Source: CAZIVP01 sp964542915 (GTDB lineage Bacteria > Calditrichota > Calditrichia > Calditrichales > Calditrichaceae). Taken from it: a DNA stretch of 64,000 nucleotides. The translations under genes and the position numbers were made by a program. The DNA is taken from NCBI GenBank assembly GCA_964542915.1, contig CAZIVP010000018.1, positions 10,184-74,183 of the forward strand, read 5' to 3'. Of the stretch, positions 36,496-43,592 are shown one piece after another; within the stretch, counting starts at the first letter, position 1; every line of letters starts with the position of its first letter. Below the pieces are notes generated by a model. The model ran no database searches, was not told the DNA's origin, and was given only the letters and a program-made list of their open reading frames with translations.

Positions 36496-38349
36496 CTAAG
36501 CGGACGTTAGCAAAACACGTTCTTCTTTTTCAGCTTTTGAAGCTTCATTACTAAAATTATCGAATAATTCCTGTAATAAAAACCGCACTTCGGTCAGGAA
36601 GCGCTCGGAGGCGCAACCGCGGCGGCTGCAGTTTGTACAGGCAATTTTGAGCTGACAATGCACCGTACCTTTGTATTCCCGTTCCAATTCCCGAAGGGCC
36701 GTTTCCATTTCTTCCTTAATATCGAGATCAAAGTCCTGTTGCCGACTTAAACCTGTGATTTTTAATTGTAGCATTTCGGAAAAATCTTTAATGCGGCCCA
36801 AATAGGTATTCAATGCATTCCGCCAAATCATACGGGCTTTAGCGCGCAATTCCGATTCGAGATCGGAAGGCGTGCCCGGACGAATCATGTTCACGCCGAG
36901 TTCTTTCAGTTGAAATATTTCATCAACCACCGATTGAATATAGTTCAATTCATGGATGACTTCGGGTGATATATCCTGATAAATCGTCTTTTTCCGGGCC
37001 TGTAACGAAGCAATCTGCTTTTCGAGATTCTCCGTAAAAACCTCCGGACGATATCGTGGCTGGTCGTGTAAAATGGGTTCAAATTTTTGATATTGCCGGA
37101 TCGCGTTGCGAAACGATTGCATCGCTTCATGAAGGGCATAGATTCGATCGTATCCTACGGATTGGAATATGATATCAAAATAGGCCTGTACACTCAGTTC
37201 GACTTCGCGTAACTGTTTCTTCATCTTCTGGCTCTCTTGCAGGTAACTGCTGTGTACTTTTTCACGGACGCTCTTTTCCTTATGCTGATTTAATATTTTA
37301 AGAACTTCTTTAAAATAGCGGCGCGGGACGGTGGCGTCATTTATGAGTTGTAATAGATCATCGACCGGCATGATATTGGCAGCCATCTGGTTGAGCAGTT
37401 GATCTTCATCAATATGGACGTGACTCAGTATCAGAATATGATTAAAATCGGTCAAATCCCCAGCGATTCGTTTTACCAACCGATAGCGTTCTTCCCTGAG
37501 CAAATGATTAAAATAGTCGCCAATGTTGGAATCTTTACGGTCGTTACCGGTGTGAAATTCACGGTTTAAATAGGTAACCGGTATACTCCACAAATCGTCC
37601 CGTTGATGGAGGCTTTGTAAAAGGGCGGTTAAAGTGAGATAACGATCCAATTCGGATTGAAAATAATCCGGCTTTGTGGCCGTTGCGACAAATTTTTGCA
37701 AATCTGCCAAGCGTAACTGGGTAAAAAAATTCTGAATGACTTTAATAATGGCATAGCTCTGCTCGGCCGCGCTATTCAAAATCGCTTTTAAATTATCCGG
37801 CCTTACGGGCTGCTGCATTGCCTTTTGAAGGTTGGATATTTTAATAATTTGCTCTTTACGCTCCTGAATTACCTGTTTGCATAATTCAAATATCTGTTGA
37901 TCTTTTTTACCCTGTCCGCGCTTGTCCAACCATCTAAAATATTGTACGAGCATTTGAATGGAGAGGGAAGGATTGCGCAAAACCTCTTTCAACACATCCA
38001 GATCCTTCTCGAACATTAATAAGGTAAACAGGTTAAAGCCACGTTCATGGCGGGCAAACTCTTTTCGCTCACGTCGTTCGAAACCGAGAATATCCTGATG
38101 GCGGCCGACCAGTCGCCAGTACTCATTACGCCTTACAGCCTGGCGTACCTCTTCATCCTGATCATTAGCTAAGGTATTAAGAATGGCGGGATATTGACAC
38201 TCTTGCGCAAGTTTCAAGCGGTTTTCACGACCGAGGTGCGCTTCCTGCTTTAGATATATATGTGTTGGCGCCGGCGGCGATTTGCGAAAATATTTCTCCA
38301 TAACATACGTAAAATAATGGATTTGGTCATTAAAAATGCGTTTATCCAT
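36496..38349 (-). CDS. Large helical protein of unknown function with a C-terminal four-cysteine cluster
   Basis: A 617-residue protein without a signal peptide or membrane helix. Residues 40-82 contain repeats like the leucine-rich variant (LRV) type: RLKLAQECQYPAILNTLAND then EEVRQAVRRN. The middle is all helical with heptad-like segments (residues about 360-470). Near the C-terminus CQLKIACTNCSRRGC places Cys565, 571, 574 and 579 in a C-x5-C-x2-C-x4-C pattern that could hold zinc or an iron-sulfur cluster. I do not recognise a family. It lies upstream of valS on the same strand, 135 bases apart, with a possible AGGGGG site before its ATG. Confidence 0.75.
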   Translation of the reverse strand: MDKRIFNDQIHYFTYVMEKYFRKSPPAPTHIYLKQEAHLGRENRLKLAQECQYPAILNTLANDQDEEVRQAVRRNEYWRLVGRHQDILGFERRERKEFARHERGFNLFTLLMFEKDLDVLKEVLRNPSLSIQMLVQYFRWLDKRGQGKKDQQIFELCKQVIQERKEQIIKISNLQKAMQQPVRPDNLKAILNSAAEQSYAIIKVIQNFFTQLRLADLQKFVATATKPDYFQSELDRYLTLTALLQSLHQRDDLWSIPVTYLNREFHTGNDRKDSNIGDYFNHLLREERYRLVKRIAGDLTDFNHILILSHVHIDEDQLLNQMAANIMPVDDLLQLINDATVPRRYFKEVLKILNQHKEKSVREKVHSSYLQESQKMKKQLREVELSVQAYFDIIFQSVGYDRIYALHEAMQSFRNAIRQYQKFEPILHDQPRYRPEVFTENLEKQIASLQARKKTIYQDISPEVIHELNYIQSVVDEIFQLKELGVNMIRPGTPSDLESELRAKARMIWRNALNTYLGRIKDFSEMLQLKITGLSRQQDFDLDIKEEMETALRELEREYKGTVHCQLKIACTNCSRRGCASERFLTEVRFLLQELFDNFSNEASKAEKEERVLLTSA

Positions 38350-38390
38350 AAAAACAAGCGCCCCCTTTAAAACATCTTTCTTGATTAAAC

Positions 38391-38418
38391 CGGGTTAAGG
38401 CTTATAAAGCCTTTATTC
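38391..38418. other. Small hairpin downstream of rsmF
   Basis: AAGGCTT and AAGCCTT pair around an ATA loop within the 200-base gap between rsmF and the 617-residue gene. The following base run is not a clean T tract, so it is at best a weak terminator for rsmF. Nothing else is recognisable in the gap. Confidence 0.3.
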
Positions 38419-38550
38419 TGATGTTCGGATCGCAGATAAAAATGTTAAGGCGAGTGGTCAATTGCCTAAACGGCAAACGGCTCAAATAAACCGGTTGCAG
38501 ATTGGTTTTTAAGATTCGGGAATCAATAACCGGATACGATTTTACGTCCG

Positions 38551-39963
38551 TTATATTTGCAAATGAAATCGGTGGGGACGTTTCATACGCGCTCGTTTGT
38601 TCTCCACATACAGGGAAGCAAATGGTTTATTTTGCCATACCGCAGCATAATACCCATTCGGCACACCGGATGAAACTTCGGCAAAGCCATTCGCAAACAG
38701 GTTCTGCATTTGATTGCGGGACAATCTCAAGCGTCTTGCTTCGATGTGCTCTCCCAAAAATTGAACGCTCTGGTTAAACAATTTCCAGCCTGGTTGTTTT
38801 TGCTCAGCCAACAGCAAACCCGCACTGGTAAAACCTTCATTCGGAACCGCTTCGATTTCTTTGGCAACAAGCCAGAGCCTTCGGCTGGTCAATATATATC
38901 GGTAAGATTCCCATACTTGATCGGGAATGCCCCACCACCGTGAAATTTCGCGCAGAACGGACTTTATTGTTTTGTCATGAGGAGGGAATGTGGGTCGATC
39001 AGGTCCTTGAGCAGCTGCCTTTGGACGTTGAATAGAATCGGTTTTCGTCATTTTGATGATAAAAAAACCTTCCATGTTGTGCAGGTGGGGATAGGTGCGA
39101 ATGGCATTGCTGAGACGTTCATCTATTTGACAGGCTCTGTAATGGGTAACGCCCATTTCGCATATGAGGCCGGGCAGCTCAACAGTTTCCACCCGGATCG
39201 GGTAACGTTCCAGTAATGGTGACAGCAGACATTCATTTTCTTCGGGAGCGATCGAACAGGTCGAATATACCATTACGCCCCCGGGTTTGAGTGCCTTCAA
39301 AGCGGAAATAATCAATTGCTCCTGTTTATATCGAATTTTTTGCATTCGCCCGTATCGCCACCAGTGATAAATCTCTTTGTTATTGGGGAGCGTACCCAAT
39401 GCGGAACAGGGGGCATCCAACAGAATTTTGTCAAAAAATTCGGGGAATAGCGTTCCAAAGCGCTCGCCCGGTAAATTGAGCATAATCTGGTTAATCGCGC
39501 CGGCCCGTTGAATGTTTGCATTGAGCGCCTGCAGCCGGGAACGCGAAGAATCATTTAACACCAAAACACCTTGGTTTTGCATCAGATCGGCAAGCTGGGT
39601 TGCCTTGGAGCCGGGGGCGGCCGCCATATCCGCAACACGATCAGTGGCCTTTGGAGCGAGCACCAATGCCGGTATTTGCGAAGCGATACCCTGATACTGA
39701 AATTGACCCTCAAAAAACGACAAACTGTGGCTCAAACGTTTTTCCGGATCATATACGGTATATCCATTTTTATTAAAGCCCAAAGTATCAAACGATATGT
39801 TAAGGCGTTTCATCAATAAACGAACTTCCCGGCCACAACTTTTAAGCGTATTCACCCGAATGGCCCGGGTTTCGGGCGATGCATCTATAAACGATTCCGA
39901 CTGAGCTCCCAAAAAGGATTGGAGATAATCCAGAAGTTCTTTATTTTTATCTCTGTGGTACAT
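38551..39963 (-). CDS. rsmF: RNA (cytosine-5) methyltransferase, RsmF/NOL1-NOP2-Sun type
   Basis: This 470-residue enzyme methylates C5 of cytosine in RNA, most likely 16S rRNA. The SAM-binding start is DMAAAPGSKATQLADLM. The two cysteines of the NSUN mechanism lie in LLDAPCSALGT and VYSTCSIAPEENE, and the motif-1-like IRVNTLK is near the N-terminus. A C-terminal domain with FAEVSSGVPNGYYAAVWQNKPFAS matches the RNA-binding part of RsmF. Length equals E. coli RsmF (about 479). The exact rRNA position cannot be told. It is divergent from the CDGSH gene, with 80 bases between. Confidence 0.92.
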   Translation of the reverse strand: MYHRDKNKELLDYLQSFLGAQSESFIDASPETRAIRVNTLKSCGREVRLLMKRLNISFDTLGFNKNGYTVYDPEKRLSHSLSFFEGQFQYQGIASQIPALVLAPKATDRVADMAAAPGSKATQLADLMQNQGVLVLNDSSRSRLQALNANIQRAGAINQIMLNLPGERFGTLFPEFFDKILLDAPCSALGTLPNNKEIYHWWRYGRMQKIRYKQEQLIISALKALKPGGVMVYSTCSIAPEENECLLSPLLERYPIRVETVELPGLICEMGVTHYRACQIDERLSNAIRTYPHLHNMEGFFIIKMTKTDSIQRPKAAAQGPDRPTFPPHDKTIKSVLREISRWWGIPDQVWESYRYILTSRRLWLVAKEIEAVPNEGFTSAGLLLAEQKQPGWKLFNQSVQFLGEHIEARRLRLSRNQMQNLFANGFAEVSSGVPNGYYAAVWQNKPFASLYVENKRARMKRPHRFHLQI

Positions 39964-40043
39964 TATGACATCGCGCCCCGGAATGATGACGAACGTTCAG
40001 CAGTTCTTGGTTTACCAACACCAATCAAACAGCGGAGGTATAT

Positions 40044-40280
40044 ATGGAAAAACCCAGGGTCGCTCAAAAAGGCCCGTTTGTAATGGAAATGCAACCCGGT
40101 AAATACACGTGGTGCGCTTGTGGCCATTCTTCCAATCAGCCCTTTTGTGACGGTTCGCATCGCGGGACCGGCATCCGGCCGGTAGTCGAAGAGATCACAG
40201 AACCCAAAAAGGTCGCCTGGTGCGGATGTAAACAGACCGGAAGCAAACCTTTTTGTGACGGCACACATCGCAACGTGTAA
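40044..40280 (+). CDS. Double CDGSH iron-sulfur domain protein
   Basis: A 78-residue protein with two CDGSH domains. The first is CACGHSSNQPFCDGSH and the second CGCKQTGSKPFCDGTH; each provides three Cys and one His for a labile [2Fe-2S] cluster of the mitoNEET type. There is no membrane segment, so it is a soluble bacterial form, probably for electron or cluster transfer or redox sensing. GGAGG lies 5 bases before the ATG. It is a single-gene transcript with a terminator 17 bases after its stop. Confidence 0.93.
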   Translation: MEKPRVAQKGPFVMEMQPGKYTWCACGHSSNQPFCDGSHRGTGIRPVVEEITEPKKVAWCGCKQTGSKPFCDGTHRNV

Positions 40281-40296
40281 GTTCAAAACGCCTACT

Positions 40297-40333
40297 AAAA
40301 AAGGAACCGTCAACTTTGAACGGTTCCTTTTTT
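40297..40333. terminator. Bidirectional intrinsic terminator
   Basis: AAAAAAGGAACCGT (40297-40310) and ACGGTTCCTTTTTT (40320-40333) are exact inverses, a 14-bp stem with a 9-base loop. It serves the CDGSH gene on the plus strand and the converging squalene/phytoene synthase gene on the minus strand. Confidence 0.92.
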
Positions 40334-40345
40334 CGCCCTTTGACT

Positions 40346-41419
40346 TTAACCGGTCGCGGCCAATACATCCTCGATGTCCCGGCGTATATTGTGATAATGG
40401 CGGCGCATCAGACGGTTTGAATTCATATTTATAAACGCCAGATAATATTCTCGCCGGATTGTAGAACGGGGAATTTTAATTTTATCGGAATTAAGCAATA
40501 AGAGCGTGTTACGCTGAATTTTTTGTAACGTACGCATCGCCCAGAAAAGCGGCAACATACAGAAAAGCCGAATGCGTCCTTCCTTTTTGGGAATGAGCAA
40601 AATATAATCGAGCGCCATATCCAGATGTTTCACGGCCGAAACAATCAACTCGTTAAACATTTGCTGGACGCGATCTTCATTTTCTTTGACGTAAATTGTT
40701 TCGCGCGTTAGACGGTATTTTCTCAACAGCTCATCCGGAATATAGGATTGACCGCGTTTTAAGTCGGTGTTCATATCACGGATAATATTAACCATTTGCA
40801 ATCCCTTGCCAAACGGCTCCGCGAATTGCTCCAGGCGCTTCTTTAGGTTGGGAGTAATTTTTTGCGAATAATGCGAAAACAGTTCGGTTAGCAGGTAACC
40901 CACCGTGCCGGCAACATAGTATGTGTATTCATCGAGATCTTTCATGGTTTCCAGAAAGGCAAACCGTTTTCTCTTTGAGGATTGAGCGTATTTACGCATA
41001 CCAAGCGACATTTCCACAACCCACAGGCCGATGCGGCGGCGCAAATTTTCGGAAAAGGTGTTGAATACGGCAAAAACGCGATTGAGATTGTGCATCAGAT
41101 GTTCATCTTCGGTCTCTTCCGGAATGGTTTGAATACCGTTCACAAATCCATTTAAATCGGATTTGTTTGTGTCTGTTTCGAATAAACCGGCAAACTGTTC
41201 CAGTAATTGCTTTTTGGATTTAACGGTAAGATGGGGACTGTCTTCAATGGTATCGGCGATTCGGCAAAGTAAATAAGCTACCGTTACCGGTACTTCCAAT
41301 CCACGCGGTAATAGTCGTATGGTTGGCGCGAAGGTTCTGGAAACCCGCGGTAACATTTGCAAACAGTAATCAATGTGGTGTTGCATACGGTTCGAAAACT
41401 CTCCTTTATTATGGCGCAT
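40346..41419 (-). CDS. Squalene/phytoene synthase family protein
   Basis: A 357-residue head-to-head prenyl synthase. The two Asp-rich motifs that bind diphosphate through Mg are RIADTIED, in LLCRIADTIEDS, and IIRDMNTDLKRGQSYIP. The segment YVAGTVGYLL between them is typical. The ATG at 41419 has GGAAG 7 bases upstream; an in-frame TTG nine codons earlier lacks a site. It joins two farnesyl or geranylgeranyl diphosphates, giving squalene or phytoene for hopanoids, menaquinone-like lipids or carotenoids; without companions the product is undecided. It follows trhP by 57 bases. Confidence 0.88.
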   Translation of the reverse strand: MRHNKGEFSNRMQHHIDYCLQMLPRVSRTFAPTIRLLPRGLEVPVTVAYLLCRIADTIEDSPHLTVKSKKQLLEQFAGLFETDTNKSDLNGFVNGIQTIPEETEDEHLMHNLNRVFAVFNTFSENLRRRIGLWVVEMSLGMRKYAQSSKRKRFAFLETMKDLDEYTYYVAGTVGYLLTELFSHYSQKITPNLKKRLEQFAEPFGKGLQMVNIIRDMNTDLKRGQSYIPDELLRKYRLTRETIYVKENEDRVQQMFNELIVSAVKHLDMALDYILLIPKKEGRIRLFCMLPLFWAMRTLQKIQRNTLLLLNSDKIKIPRSTIRREYYLAFINMNSNRLMRRHYHNIRRDIEDVLAATG

Positions 41420-41476
41420 AATAAATCTTCCGAAGCGGAAAATCAAATATTCGGCATTATTATCTTTACAATTGCA

Positions 41477-42793
41477 TTATCCGGCCTTGACATGTAACAG
41501 GGCATTCTGCTGATTTACCGGACGACGAAGAAGAGCAAAGGCGTCCGGTTTTCGCGGCAACCGCAAACGTATATCTTTTCCGCCGCCATGGGCTGTATTA
41601 ACGATATTTCCCTCAAGGTCGTACATATCATCGACGATAAACGGCGTTGTATCCTCCGGGGTTATCAGCTCTAAACACTCGCCGCTTTCGAAACGATTAC
41701 GTACCCGAATGGTCGCACTCTTTTTCTGATCATCCCACCGGTCCACGATACCGGCAAACGTATGGCTTTGGTTTCGGGCATGATCTTCTTCATAATTTTG
41801 GCCTTTCTCCAGAGGATTCTTTTCCAGAAATCCGGTGATATAGCCGCGATTAGCGACGGCTTGTACCTCATCTAAAATGGATTGCGGCGTCGACCCCGTT
41901 TCGTAACAGTAATCCAGCGCCCGCCGATAGGCCCGGGTTACAGTACTCAGATAATATACGGATTTTGTTCTTCCTTCAACTTTCAAACTATCCAGGCCGG
42001 CAGCCATTAATTGGTCCAGAATATGGATGGTTGAAAGGTCTTTGCTGTTCATGATATACGTTCCGTGTTCATCCTCATCTACCGGCATTAATGAACCGGG
42101 CCGCTCTTTTTCTTCCAGATAGTAATTATGTTCGAGCGTTTTATATCGATCCCGCTCATTAACATCCTGTACCGGCTCCTGATGGACATTGTACTCCCAC
42201 CGACAGGCATTGGTGCAGGTACCCTGATTGGCGTCGCGATGATTGAAATAATTGGATAACAAACATCTTCCGGAGTAAGCAATACAAATGGCGCCATGGA
42301 TGAACGTTTCAAGTTCGATATCGGGAACCCTCCGTTTGATCTCGGCAATCTCATCCAGCCTTAATTCCCGGCTAAGTATGATGCGCTTTACACCCATTTC
42401 TTTCCAGAAACGAACGGTTTGCCAATTCACGGTATTGGCCTGTGTGGAGAGGTGTACCGGAAGCTGCGGATGCCGCTCCCGCGCCAGTAGGATCATTCCG
42501 GGATCGGCCATGATCAGACCATCGGGTCCGAACGATGCAATACGATCCAGCATTTTTACAAAGGGCTTGATTTTACGGTTGTGCGGAAAAATATTCATGG
42601 TCAGGTAAATGTTTTTGCCCCGCTCGTGAACATATTCGATCGCTTTTATAATATTGGTTTCATTAAAATCGTTATGACGTGCCCTCAAAGAAAATTTCGG
42701 AACGCCGGCATAAACCGCATCGGCGCCGTAGGCCAGGGCGTATTGCATTTTCTCGAATGTACCGGCCGGTAACAATAATTCCGGTTTTACCAT
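41477..42793 (-). CDS. trhP: tRNA hydroxylation protein TrhP (peptidase U32 family)
   Basis: A 438-residue U32 family protein closely like E. coli YegQ/TrhP, which supplies the hydroxyl for 5-hydroxyuridine at tRNA wobble position 34 using prephenate. Matching segments are KPELLLPAGTFEKMQYALAYGADAVYAG, LIMADPGMILLARE, LSTQANTVNWQTVRFWKEMG and RIILSRELRLDEI, and the U32 signature ETFIHGAICIAYSGRCLLS followed by GTCTNACRWEYNV, whose cysteines bind an iron-sulfur cluster. DEHGTYIMNSKDL and LKVEGRTKSVYY also match. The start is the Met that directly begins the conserved domain; an in-frame TTG lies 22 codons earlier. Confidence 0.92.
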   Translation of the reverse strand: MVKPELLLPAGTFEKMQYALAYGADAVYAGVPKFSLRARHNDFNETNIIKAIEYVHERGKNIYLTMNIFPHNRKIKPFVKMLDRIASFGPDGLIMADPGMILLARERHPQLPVHLSTQANTVNWQTVRFWKEMGVKRIILSRELRLDEIAEIKRRVPDIELETFIHGAICIAYSGRCLLSNYFNHRDANQGTCTNACRWEYNVHQEPVQDVNERDRYKTLEHNYYLEEKERPGSLMPVDEDEHGTYIMNSKDLSTIHILDQLMAAGLDSLKVEGRTKSVYYLSTVTRAYRRALDYCYETGSTPQSILDEVQAVANRGYITGFLEKNPLEKGQNYEEDHARNQSHTFAGIVDRWDDQKKSATIRVRNRFESGECLELITPEDTTPFIVDDMYDLEGNIVNTAHGGGKDIRLRLPRKPDAFALLRRPVNQQNALLHVKAG

Positions 42794-42901
42794 ACAGATA
42801 TGACTCCGCTTCCTGCATTTGACGGACGGTAATTTAAATGTACGGTTTTGTTTATTCAAACATTTGTAAGTGGTAACAGGAAGTTCTTACTATTGGCTTT
42901 A

Positions 42902-43195
42902 TTAAAGATAAAAAAACAGCGTCAATACAAACCCCGCATTATTAGCGGCGATATCTTTAGGTTCCATTAAGTGTTTCAAAAAAAGCCGTTGAAAAACTTC
43001 CCAGAGCATTCCAACGCCATTCCAGAACAGAAACCATAAACCAAAAACCTGAATATTTTTAAAGCTAATAAATTGAGAAGTGACGGCCATCGCGATAAAT
43101 GCAAGGATCAGATGTTCTAATTTATCATAGCGAAGCAACGTACCGTTTCCGCTTAAAAAGGAATCCTCATGCCAGGGTTTGAACCATTTTTTCAT
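42902..43195 (-). CDS. Small VanZ-like membrane protein
   Basis: A 97-residue protein with two or three membrane helices. YDKLEHLILAFIAM near the N-terminus and WEVFQRLFLKHLMEPKDIAANNAGFVLTLFFY at the C-terminus fit the VanZ-like pattern DK-x-x-H followed by E-x-x-Q and D-x-x-A-N-x-x-G. VanZ relatives occur widely as small membrane proteins without known enzymatic function; glycopeptide resistance should not be assumed. It lies 108 bases upstream of trhP on the same strand. Confidence 0.75.
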   Translation of the reverse strand: MKKWFKPWHEDSFLSGNGTLLRYDKLEHLILAFIAMAVTSQFISFKNIQVFGLWFLFWNGVGMLWEVFQRLFLKHLMEPKDIAANNAGFVLTLFFYL

Positions 43196-43592
43196 CGAAT
43201 ACTTTCGTGCAAATGATTGTCGTATGGATAGGATTGCAACTCATTAACTGTTGGCGTTCAAAACAAATCGATAAAATTGTTATATAAAACGAAATACGGT
43301 TCCATTTTAATTTCCGAAAAAATTTATCATCTATTGACATATTGTTCGAAGGTTTTGTAATTTTATTGTGATCTTGAGCACAGAGCTGGGGGAAGCGCTG
43401 ACTCAACAATAACAAGATATTGGTTGGAAAATGTCAAGCCGCCCTCATACCCTGCATATTTATGTATCCTCTTTTTGCTGTCAAAGGACCTATATTAACA
43501 TAGATTTCCAGCAGTTACCATACCCTGACAGGCATAAATTATGTGCTTGTGTATAAACAATCCAACCCAAACCAAACCCAAAAGGAGGATTC
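43196..43592. other. Upstream region of the susC-susD operon
   Basis: These 397 bases lie between the divergent VanZ-like and susC genes. A possible sigma-70-type promoter for susC is TTGACA at 43334-43339 and TGTAAT at 43356-43361, 16 bases apart, about 230 bases before the start codon, which would give a long leader. No riboswitch, extracytoplasmic sigma factor gene or anti-sigma gene is adjacent. Confidence 0.35.

Noticed and set aside
42902..43195. Glycopeptide resistance from the VanZ-like protein
   Set aside because: Only the small membrane motif pattern is present, without vanHAX-type genes; VanZ-like proteins are common in sensitive bacteria.
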